60,278 nt of DNA from an uncultured Clostridia bacterium (GTDB taxonomy: Bacteria; Bacillota; Clostridia; Oscillospirales; Ruminococcaceae): NCBI GenBank assembly GCA_947630845.1, contig CANRJB010000015.1, forward strand, positions 1 to 60,278. The letters run 5' to 3'. This document shows, piece by piece, positions 53,695 to 60,278 of the stretch. The translations under genes were made by a program, and so were the position numbers. Numbering within the stretch: the first letter of the stretch is position 1; every line of letters starts with the position of its first letter. A model generated the notes under the pieces. The model made no database searches. It was not told the origin of the DNA and saw nothing but the letters and a program-made list of their open reading frames with translations.

Positions 53695-54773
53695 TTTCAA
53701 ATTATCCGCATCTGATTGACCTGAATGACCATCCGGTAAGCTGGTGGAACGGTCTGTTGGATTTAGGGCAGGAAATACGCAGCAATCCCATGCTCTATGC
53801 CAATAGCTGTAGGGGGAAAATCATGGGGACACTCTTCTATGAGCCATCTACACGGACGCAGATGTCCTTCCAGACGGCAATGCTCCGGCTGGGAGGGACG
53901 ATCATCGGCTTTGACAACCCACAGACTTCTTCCGTTGCAAAGGGGGAAAATCTGAAGGATACGACCAAAATTGTCAGCGGTTATTCGGATGTACTCGTCA
54001 TCCGGCATCCTACCGTCGGGGCTGCCAAGGCGGCTGCCCTTACGGCAGACTGCCCCGTTATCAATGCAGGAGATGGCGGTCATCTGCATCCGACACAGAC
54101 GCTGACGGACATGCTCACCCTGAAATGTGAAAAGGGAACGCTGTCGGGGCTGACCATCGGGGTCTGCGGCGATCTGCTTAATGGCAGGACGGTGCATTCT
54201 CTCTGCAAAGCAATGAGCTGCTATCCGGGCAACCGTTTCATCATGATCTCAACAAAAGCACTCGCCATGCCGTCCTATATCAAAGATATCATACGTGCGC
54301 ACGGCTGCGAATATGAGGAGCATACCAGTCTGGAGGAAGCACTTCCGAAGTTGGACATGCTCTATATGACACGCATTCAGAGGGAACGTTTTGCATCGGA
54401 GGAGGACTATGCTGCACAGAAGGACACCTACATCCTCACACCGAAAAAGATGAAGCTTGCCCGTCGGGATATGATCGTCCTGCATCCACTGCCTCGTGTG
54501 GATGAGATTTCAGTTTCTGTGGATGATGACCCGAGGGCTCTGTACTTCAAACAGGCAAAGTATGGGATGTATGTGCGGATGGCACTCATCCTCACCATGC
54601 TCCAGAGTACCAAAAAGACGGAGCTGCTCTCTGGTCAGGTACATCCGGGCATCATCTGCCGCAACCCGAAATGTATCACACATGCCGAACCCTATCTGCC
54701 AAAAAGTTTTTCTGGTAATGGGACGACACTGGTATGTGAATACTGTGATGAAAGATTGTTATTGGAACACTAA
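53691..54773 (+). CDS. pyrB: Aspartate carbamoyltransferase with C-terminal PyrI-type zinc domain
   Basis: 360 residues, RBS AAAGGAGG. Second step of pyrimidine synthesis. Carbamoyl-phosphate site [11 protein letters not shown] (usually STRTR), [46 protein letters not shown] and HPLPRVDEI. ATCase usually ends near residue 305-310. Here about 45 more residues follow: [41 protein letters not shown], which matches the zinc domain of PyrI (C-x4-C..C-x2-C), without PyrI's nucleotide-binding domain. So it is a catalytic chain fused to the contact domain of the regulatory chain. Confidence 0.95.
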   Translation: MISNYPHLIDLNDHPVSWWNGLLDLGQEIRSNPMLYANSCRGKIMGTLFYEPSTRTQMSFQTAMLRLGGTIIGFDNPQTSSVAKGENLKDTTKIVSGYSDVLVIRHPTVGAAKAAALTADCPVINAGDGGHLHPTQTLTDMLTLKCEKGTLSGLTIGVCGDLLNGRTVHSLCKAMSCYPGNRFIMISTKALAMPSYIKDIIRAHGCEYEEHTSLEEALPKLDMLYMTRIQRERFASEEDYAAQKDTYILTPKKMKLARRDMIVLHPLPRVDEISVSVDDDPRALYFKQAKYGMYVRMALILTMLQSTKKTELLSGQVHPGIICRNPKCITHAEPYLPKSFSGNGTTLVCEYCDERLLLEH

Positions 54774-54790
54774 AGGAAAGGAATGGAATT

Positions 54791-56329
54791 ATGAAGCATC
54801 AACTTGTGATCGTGTTGGATTTCGGAGGACAGTATAATCAGCTTATTGCACGGCGTGTACGGGAATGCGGCGTGTACTGTGAGGTGAAGAGCTATCAGAC
54901 TCCCCTTGAAGAAATTAAGGCACTTGCACCAGTCGGCATTATTTTTACGGGCGGTCCGAACAGTGTGTATGATGAGAATTCGCCCCACATCGGTAAAGAA
55001 ATTTTTGAGCTTGGTATTCCGATTCTTGGCATCTGCTATGGGTGTCAACTGATGGCGTATACCCTTGGCGGCAAGGTGACGACCTGTATCAATTCCGAAT
55101 ATGGCAAGACGGAAACGCATTATGACCGTTCAAGCGTGCTGTTCGGCGGCATCCATCTGCCCGAAACGGCGATAAGCTGGATGAGTCATACGGATTATGT
55201 GTCAGAGCTGCCGGATGGATTTACGGCAACGGCACATACGGCTGATTGCCCGGCAGCAGCCTTTGAGGATCCGAAGCGGAAGCTGTATGCGGTGCAGTTT
55301 CATCCGGAAGTCAACCACACCTTTGCCGGACAGGGCATGATCGACAGCTTTCTGAAAAATGTCTGTGGGTGTGTCGGCGACTGGACGATGGCAGGCTATG
55401 CACAAACTGCCATTGCTCAGATACGTGAAAAAGTTGGAGACGGCAAGGTGTTGCTGGCATTGTCCGGCGGTGTGGACAGCTCCGTTGCAGCAGCATTACT
55501 GGCAAAGGCAGTCGGGGAACAGTTGACCTGCATTTTTGTTGACCATGGCTTTATGCGCAAAAATGAGGGTGACGAGGTAGAGGCAGCTTTCAAGGATAGT
55601 GGAATGCATTTCATCCGTGTCAATGCAAAAGAACAATTCATGGCAAAGCTGCGTGGTGTCTCCGACCCGGAAACCAAACGTAAGAGCATCGGCGAGGAGT
55701 TTATCAGGGTATTTGAACAGGAAGCGAAAAAGCTCGGTCAAGTCGATTACCTCGTTCAGGGCACGATTTACCCGGATGTCATTGAGAGCGGTCTTGGCGA
55801 TGCTGCCGTCATCAAAAGCCATCACAATGTCGGCGGTCTGCCTGACTATGTGGATTTTAAGGAAATAATTGAGCCGCTGCGGATGCTTTTTAAGGATGAA
55901 GTGCGTAAGCTCGGCATAGAGCTTGGGTTAAATCCCGTACTTGTCTGGCGGCAGCCGTTTCCGGGTCCGGGTCTTGCCATCCGTATCATAGGTGAGATCA
56001 CGGATGAAAAACTTGACATTTTACAGGATGCGGATCTCATCTTCCGGCAGGAGATTGCCAGAGCCGGACTGGACAAGGATATTAACCAATACTTCGCAGT
56101 CCTCACAAATATGCGCTCTGTCGGTGTTATGGGTGACAGCCGCACTTATGACTATACCATTGCCCTGCGTGCTGTCACGACAAATGATTTCATGACTGCC
56201 GATTTTGCGCAGATTCCCTATGAAGTGCTTGCCGTTGCTGCATCACGGATTGTCGGAGAGGTAAATTCCGTCAATCGGGTGGTGTATGATGTTACGACGA
56301 AACCGCCGGCAACGATTGAGTGGGAATAA
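54791..56329 (+). CDS. guaA: GMP synthase (glutamine-hydrolysing)
   Basis: 512 residues, RBS AAAGGAATGG. Class I glutaminase: GGPNSVYDE, nucleophile in [28 protein letters not shown] pyrophosphatase: [20 protein letters not shown], then [14 protein letters not shown] and dimerisation domain [25 protein letters not shown] to [11 protein letters not shown]. Complete. Follows pyrB by 17 bp. The 3' end (GATTGAGTGGGAATAA) is the proposed insertion site of the element that follows. Confidence 0.99.
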   Translation: MKHQLVIVLDFGGQYNQLIARRVRECGVYCEVKSYQTPLEEIKALAPVGIIFTGGPNSVYDENSPHIGKEIFELGIPILGICYGCQLMAYTLGGKVTTCINSEYGKTETHYDRSSVLFGGIHLPETAISWMSHTDYVSELPDGFTATAHTADCPAAAFEDPKRKLYAVQFHPEVNHTFAGQGMIDSFLKNVCGCVGDWTMAGYAQTAIAQIREKVGDGKVLLALSGGVDSSVAAALLAKAVGEQLTCIFVDHGFMRKNEGDEVEAAFKDSGMHFIRVNAKEQFMAKLRGVSDPETKRKSIGEEFIRVFEQEAKKLGQVDYLVQGTIYPDVIESGLGDAAVIKSHHNVGGLPDYVDFKEIIEPLRMLFKDEVRKLGIELGLNPVLVWRQPFPGPGLAIRIIGEITDEKLDILQDADLIFRQEIARAGLDKDINQYFAVLTNMRSVGVMGDSRTYDYTIALRAVTTNDFMTADFAQIPYEVLAVAASRIVGEVNSVNRVVYDVTTKPPATIEWE

Positions 56330-56369
56330 TAAACAGCCCCTTGAAAATCCCTGATTACAGGGGTTTTCA
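56310..56369 (+). mobile_element. Probable left attachment end of an integrative element at the guaA 3' end
   Basis: Directly after the guaA stop (56329) begins an unrelated block: a hairpin (TGAAAATCCCT 56342-56352 with AGGGGTTTTCA 56359-56369), then a phage-type repressor, excisionase-like gene and tyrosine integrase. The guaA 3' end is a known integration hotspot. The attL core is expected within the last ~20 bp of guaA; the matching attR lies outside the window, so exact limits are unseen. Confidence 0.6.
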
Positions 56370-56421
56370 GGGTACTGCACAAGCCCGTGATAACAAATTG
56401 ATAACAGGAAGTTTTGAAGAA

Positions 56422-56934
56422 TTATTCTCCGTCAACAGTGGTTGTGAAGTCCCGCCATTCTTTCTTGGGAGGGTGCTTTCCGCAATCATCAGTTGTCTGA
56501 GGGTGATTCAACTTCCATTCTGTATATTCTGCCTTGCTGATGATACCGTCAGCAAGGTCTTTTTTTCGCCTTTGCCATTCAGCAAGCAAATCTGTCATCA
56601 GGATAGAGTTGAAAACAATGCCTTTACGTTTGTTGCCGTCCTCGTCTGTGCAGTCCTGTATGCTGATTGGATAGTGTTCATCAAGTTCAAAGAGCAGAAG
56701 CAGAATATCTTCTGCACCGAGAATTTCAGGGTTGCTGATGAACAGAGGATTTACATCAAGTACTTCAGCAAATTTTTCCACAAGGTCTTGCTTGGGCGTT
56801 CTCGTTCCTGTTTCGTACTGGGCAATGCGTACATCGGCTGATTTTTCATCAAAACCAACAGCAATCCCCAGTTCTTTCTGCGTAATTCCCCGTAATTTTC
56901 GGATTCGCCGGATTTTATCGCCAATTATGGACAT
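56422..56934 (-). CDS. XRE-family repressor of the integrative element
   Basis: 170 residues. N-terminal helix-turn-helix MSIIGDKIRRIRKLRGITQK, then ELGIAVGFDEKSADVRIAQYETGTRTPKQDLVEKFAEVLDV, followed by an acidic C-terminal domain of ~100 residues (EDILLLLFELDEHYPI..). A Cro/CI-like regulator, divergent from the excisionase-integrase genes. The intervening DNA holds repeated TTAARCAAA-type sites, including one over its own -10, so it likely represses both directions. Confidence 0.92.
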   Translation of the reverse strand: MSIIGDKIRRIRKLRGITQKELGIAVGFDEKSADVRIAQYETGTRTPKQDLVEKFAEVLDVNPLFISNPEILGAEDILLLLFELDEHYPISIQDCTDEDGNKRKGIVFNSILMTDLLAEWQRRKKDLADGIISKAEYTEWKLNHPQTTDDCGKHPPKKEWRDFTTTVDGE

Positions 56935-56974
56935 AGCGGTTCACTCCTTATCAAATTTTCTGTGTTTTTCACCA

Positions 56975-57100
56975 TTATAACATATTTGCTTAACTGCCGT
57001 CAAGTAGGTTAAACAAAAAAATTTAGAAAAATTTTCAAAAACCTCTTGACAAAAACAAATTTGTTTAGTATAATAGAATTAAGCAAAAATGTTTAGTACA
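56975..57100. promoter_or_regulatory. Divergent promoters and repressor operator array
   Basis: Rightward: TTGACA (57046-57051), 17 bp, TATAAT (57069-57074). Leftward: TTGACG, 18 bp, TATAAT at about 56973-57008. A shared sequence TTAAGCAAA-T-ATGTT / TTAAGCAAAAATGTTTAGTA and palindrome AAACAAATTTGTTT (57053-57066) occurs at least three times: over the leftward -10 region, within the rightward spacer, and at 57079-57099 just after the rightward start. Typical of a lysogeny-type switch; the repressor link is inference. Confidence 0.75.
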
Positions 57101-57146
57101 AATGGTAAAGAAAAAAATACACAGAATAAAGAAAGGACTGATAAGT

Positions 57147-57347
57147 ATGTCTGAAAAATTTATCAAGGCTGAAGAAGTCGCACAACTGCTGGAAGTTTCC
57201 GTTCCGTATGCGTACAAGGTGATTCGCAAACTCAATCAGGAACTTGCCGACAAAGGCTATCTCACAGTATCCGGCAGAGTGAGCCGTCAGTATTTCAACG
57301 AAAGAATGTACAACGGTTCCGCACAAAAGAAAGAGGTGAATGCATAA
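57147..57347 (+). CDS. Excisionase-like helix-turn-helix protein
   Basis: 66 residues from ATG 57147 (MSEKFIKAEEVAQLLEVSVP) behind AAAGGACTG. A MerR/Xis-type winged helix: KFIKAEEVAQLLEVSVPYAYKVIRKLNQEL, then KGYLTVSGRVSRQYFNERMY. It is basic enough for DNA binding. Its stop overlaps the integrase start (TAATG). Small proteins like this beside a tyrosine integrase usually act as directionality factors; function inferred from context. Confidence 0.82.
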   Translation: MSEKFIKAEEVAQLLEVSVPYAYKVIRKLNQELADKGYLTVSGRVSRQYFNERMYNGSAQKKEVNA

Positions 57348-58444
57348 TGCCTGTATACAAGGACAAAAACGGCACTTGGTTTGCGATGATACGCTATACG
57401 GAATGGGACGGGAAAACCAAACAGAAATGTAAGCGTGGATTCTCCACCAAAAGAGAGGCACAGGAGTGGGAACGGAAATTTTTGCTTTGCAGCAATGCTG
57501 ACATGAATATGGCATTTGTGGATTTCTTCGGGATTTACAAAAGAGATATGCAAAGCCGGCTTAAACAGAACACTTGGGAAAGTAAGGAGTTTATCATTAA
57601 GTCGAAAATTCTGCCATATTTCGCTGATAAGCCGATTTGTGAGATTCAGCCGAAAGATGTTCTTGCGTGGCAGAACACATTGCTCCGTCACCGTGACAGC
57701 AGAGGTAATCCATATTCCGAAACCTATCTGAAAAGCGTACATAATCAGCTTTCAGCAATATTCAACCACGCTGTTCGGTTTTATAACCTTAGTTCAAATC
57801 CTGCTGCCAAAGCCGGAAGCATCGGTGTGAAAAATGCGGACGAAATGCAATTCTGGACAAAAGATGAGTACCTGAAATTTTCAGAAGTAATGATGGACAA
57901 GCCCGTTTCATTCTATGCCTTTGAAATGCTGTATTGGTGCGGTATCCGTCTGGGAGAATTGCTTGCCCTCACTCCTGCGGATTTCAATTTTCAAAGCCAT
58001 AAACTGCGAATCAATAAGTCCTATCAGCGTATCAAAAAACAGGATGTCATCACAGAACCGAAAACGAAAAAGAGTATCCGCACAATAGAAATGCCTGATT
58101 TTCTTTGTGAGGAAATGCAGGATTATCTTGGAATGCTGTACGATGTTCAGCCTGATGAGCGTATCTTCACAATCACAAAAAGCTATCTGCACCACGAAAT
58201 GGACAGAGGAGCGAAAAAATCAGGCGTGAAACGTATCCGCATTCACGATTTGAGGCATAGCCATGTTTCATTGCTGATTGAAATGGGTTTTTCTGCCGTG
58301 GCAATTGCAGATAGAGTTGGTCATGAAAGCATTGATATTACTTATCGCTATGCTCACCTTTTCCCGTCGAAACAGAAAGAAATGGCAAACAAACTGGACA
58401 ACTTACGGAAAGGAGGTGATGCAGATGTCAGCGAAGAATCTTGA
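57347..58444 (+). CDS. Tyrosine site-specific integrase
   Basis: 365 residues. N-terminal arm-binding domain (MPVYKDKNGTWFAMIRYTEWDGKTKQKCKRGFSTKREAQEWE, as in Tn916-type integrases), SAM-like core-binding domain (~60-165), catalytic domain with Arg in YWCGIRLGELLAL, Lys near KTKKSIRTIEMP, HxxR in RIHDLRHSHVSLLIEMG, His in VGHESIDITYRYAHLFP and the Tyr in the same segment. All five catalytic residues are visible, so it looks active. Overlaps the excisionase-like gene and the next gene. Confidence 0.96.
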   Translation: MPVYKDKNGTWFAMIRYTEWDGKTKQKCKRGFSTKREAQEWERKFLLCSNADMNMAFVDFFGIYKRDMQSRLKQNTWESKEFIIKSKILPYFADKPICEIQPKDVLAWQNTLLRHRDSRGNPYSETYLKSVHNQLSAIFNHAVRFYNLSSNPAAKAGSIGVKNADEMQFWTKDEYLKFSEVMMDKPVSFYAFEMLYWCGIRLGELLALTPADFNFQSHKLRINKSYQRIKKQDVITEPKTKKSIRTIEMPDFLCEEMQDYLGMLYDVQPDERIFTITKSYLHHEMDRGAKKSGVKRIRIHDLRHSHVSLLIEMGFSAVAIADRVGHESIDITYRYAHLFPSKQKEMANKLDNLRKGGDADVSEES

Positions 58445-58751
58445 CAGCAAGGGCAGATTCAGGGCGAGGACAGTCGGTTTCCGTGTTTCGCCTGAAGAAG
58501 AAAAGCTGCTCAACTCAGCAGTGGCTCTTTCGGGACTGACCAAACAGGACTACATTGTGAAACGCTTGCTGTGCCGTGATGTGGTGGTGCAGGGTAATCC
58601 GAAAGTTTACAAGGCTCTGAAAAATCAACTTGCGGAAGTCCTCGGTGAATTGAAACGAATTGAAAACAGCTCTGTTGTGAATGACGAACTGTTGTCTACA
58701 ATTCAGCTTATCACAGCAACGCTGAATGGCTTGAAAGGAGATAAAGAATGA
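58425..58751 (+). CDS. Ribbon-helix-helix mobilisation-type protein
   Basis: 108 residues from ATG 58425 (MSAKNLDSKGRFRARTVGFR), 8 bp after GGAGG; the ATG at 58419 is too close to that site. The RFRARTVGFRVSPEEEKLLNSAVALSGLTKQDYIVKRLL segment is the ribbon-helix-helix of MobC-like proteins or plasmid copy regulators, followed by a coiled helix (LKNQLAEVLGELKRIENSS). Overlaps the integrase end by 20 bp and the next gene by 4 bp (ATGA). Probably DNA-binding at a transfer origin, or a partner of the RepA-like ATPase. Confidence 0.82.
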   Translation: MSAKNLDSKGRFRARTVGFRVSPEEEKLLNSAVALSGLTKQDYIVKRLLCRDVVVQGNPKVYKALKNQLAEVLGELKRIENSSVVNDELLSTIQLITATLNGLKGDKE

Positions 58752-59970
58752 CCGAAGAAAGAAAAGTGACCGCCCCTATGACCTCTGTTGGCGCAGAGGT
58801 CGGGCAGTCACCTGATTTAACACCTACTATTATACCAGATTACGGGGAGAATTTCAACCCCTCAAAAGAAGAAATTTTCCTTGCACAACAGGAGTACGAA
58901 CAGGAAATGCAGGCACAAGCAAAGACGGAGTATGAAAACTCTCCCGGATTTATGCAGACGGTTTCAATGCCGGAACTGTATGAAATGGTTTATTCCGGTA
59001 AACCGCCAATCATTGAGCATTTTCTCTATCCGGGAACATATCTGTTCGTTGGTGCGCCGAAAGTCGGAAAAAGTTTCATGATGGCTCAGATTGCCTATCA
59101 TGTCAGTTCCGGAACGCCGATGTGGAACTATTCCGTCCGCAAGGGTACGGTGCTGTACCTCGCTTTAGAGGACGATTACCGCCGATTGCAGGAGCGTCTT
59201 TACAGAATGTTTGGCACGGAAACAGTGTCAAATCTTTTCTTTTCAGTTGCTTCAAAATCTCTGAACGACGGTTTGATTGAACAGCTTGGTGCATTTCTCG
59301 AAAATCACCCTGATACCAGTCTGGTGATTATTGATACATTACAGAAAGTGCGTGAAACTGAGGGCGATACTTATAGTTATGCAAGAGATTATGACATTAT
59401 CGCCGGACTGAAAGCATTTGCAGACAGAACAGGTATCTGTTTGTTATTGGTTCACCACACCCGAAAACAGAAGTCTGATGACAATTCGACAGGATTTCGG
59501 GGACAAATGGTCTGCTTGGTGCAGCTGACGGAGCTTTCATTATGTACAAATCAAAACGCACCGACGGTGATGCAACAATTGAAGTTTCAGGCAGAGATCA
59601 GCCGGACAGGAAATTCACGATTTCCCGAAACAAGGAAACTCTCTGCTGGGATTTCAAAGGAGAACAGTCGCCAAATTACGCTGAACCGCCTGAACCCGTG
59701 CTTGAAACAATCGGCAATTTCATCAATGCTGACAATCCGGCTTGGGAGGGAACGGCTACCGAACTGATTGAAAAATTGGAGCTTGACATCAAGCCGAATA
59801 CGCTGTCATTGAAACTGAATGTCAATGCCGGAAAGCTGTACAATCTTTATTTTGTGCAGTACAGCAATTCCAGAAGTCACAAAGGAAGAAAAATTGCACT
59901 CCGCTATGATGCCAATCATCCTATCATTGTTGAACCTGAATCGGATACTGGTGAAGCAGAAAAGCATTGA
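58748..59970 (+). pseudogene. RepA-like AAA ATPase gene with a frameshift
   Basis: The first frame (ATG 58748) encodes ~248 residues of an AAA_25/RepA-type ATPase: Walker A LFVGAPKVGKSFMM, YLALEDDYRRLQERL, Walker B SLVIIDTLQKVRET, VHHTRKQKSDDN. Near 59480-59495 the sense passes to another frame: ISGTNGLLGAADGAFIMYKS and on to 59970 (IALRYDANHPIIVEPESDTGEAEKH). The first frame ends in meaningless sequence at 59767. Rejoined it is ~407 residues, right for the family. One indel, either a true mutation or an assembly error. Likely replication role for the element. Confidence 0.85.
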
Positions 59971-59974
59971 GCGT

Positions 59975-60055
59975 GACGATGTGTGACGGTCGTGACGATG
60001 TTTGTGAGGGCTCAAAAAGACCGTCACCATCGACACGGATCGTCACGGGAAGAAT
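59975..60055. repeat. GTGACG/CGTCAC repeat cluster
   Basis: Within ~80 bp after the RepA-like gene, GTGACG-type units occur at about 59974, 59985 and 59993 and their complements at about 60034 and 60050, forming an imperfect inverted repeat (CGTGACGAT..GTGACGGTC against GACCGTCAC..ATCGTCACG). Its place next to a replication ATPase suggests protein-binding sites or an origin; not proven. Confidence 0.5.
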
Positions 60056-60159
60056 TTTATGGAAAGAATGTTGATTTTTCAAAAATGTAATGCGGATTTT
60101 CAGCATTTTTTGAATGGTGATTTTGAAATTTTTTCGGCTGCTCCGTCAGCCGTCAATGC

Positions 60160-60278
60160 CCCGCAGGGCGCCATGTACTTGTGATGTGGGATTTATTCCC
60201 CGTCACAAGTACTATGGCGTTACAAGCGACACTTCGCTTGTAATTTGCTGCTCCGCAGCTTTGTTTCCGTGATGCTCC
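60160..60278. other. Hairpin-rich region, candidate oriT or origin
   Basis: GTACTTGTGA and TCACAAGTAC form 10-bp arms around an AT/GC-mixed loop (about 60176-60213). TTACAAGCG..CGCTTGTAA (about 60218-60241) and GCTGCTCCGCAGC (about 60248-60260) follow at once. Three stems in 100 bp without coding sequence resemble an oriT lying before a relaxase gene, which would be just outside the window. Confidence 0.45.

Overview
The window reads as chromosome of an anaerobic, spore-forming, low-to-mid GC Firmicute, most likely a cellulosome-forming Ruminococcus (Oscillospirales) of the R. flavefaciens / R. champanellensis type. The evidence is a scaC-scaA-scaB-like scaffoldin operon (35.0-41.7 kb), sporulation genes (spoVAD-spoVAE; spoIIAA-spoIIAB-sigF), a SAM-I riboswitch before metK, and sigma-A promoters of TTGACA-17-TATAAT type before many genes. 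Species assignment is inference; no database was searched.

Layout. 1-1.9 kb: the 3' end of a 5S rRNA, its terminator, then decayed genes (solute-binding protein remnant, ABC ATPase remnant, frameshifted FtsX permease). 1.9-3.6 kb: leftward XRE / DUF3169 membrane operon with a palindrome at its promoter and a frameshifted first gene. 3.7-9.4 kb: glyA, a GNAT acetyltransferase, a phosphatase-like protein lacking its arginine, rarA, a HAD protein and a DUF4253 protein. 9.4-10.5 kb: no long gene; a leftward promoter-terminator unit of about 525 nt looks like an undescribed structured RNA or a decayed gene. 10.5-13.3 kb: a cysteine-rich secreted protein and a lipoprotein. 13.4-19 kb: housekeeping genes (fhs, tsaE, tsaB, rpiB, upp, SAM riboswitch, metK). 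19.3-22 kb: spoVAD, spoVAE and a leftward aminotransferase. 22.3-31 kb: rny with a long leader, an O-antigen-ligase-like polymerase, an AEC transporter, a secreted protein, a ROK regulator, and pyrG behind an attenuator-like hairpin. 31-33.3 kb: leftward two-component system. 33.4-34.6 kb: CapA-like lipoprotein.

35-41.7 kb is the standout region. It encodes a single-cohesin adaptor (ScaC-like), a primary scaffoldin with one cohesin (ScaA-like), and a large scaffoldin with six cohesins of at least two classes plus a C-terminal X-module/dockerin-like end (ScaB-like). The cttA and scaE genes that follow in R. flavefaciens are absent here. Cohesins have been copied recently, both inside scaB and between scaA and scaB.

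42-56.3 kb: kinase relic and an unknown gene, the spoIIA operon, two paralogous small ribbon-helix-helix-like proteins, a NUDIX-MutY fusion, a DUF1540 protein, ireB, a PdaA-like deacetylase, a LysM-G5-M23 envelope peptidase, an SGNH-like protein with an altered catalytic block, asnB, an aspartate carbamoyltransferase carrying a PyrI-type zinc domain, and guaA. 56.3 kb to the end: the left part of an integrative element apparently inserted at the 3' end of guaA, with a repressor and operators, excisionase-like gene, tyrosine integrase, ribbon-helix-helix protein, a frameshifted RepA-type ATPase gene, and repeat-rich DNA that may be an origin of replication or transfer.
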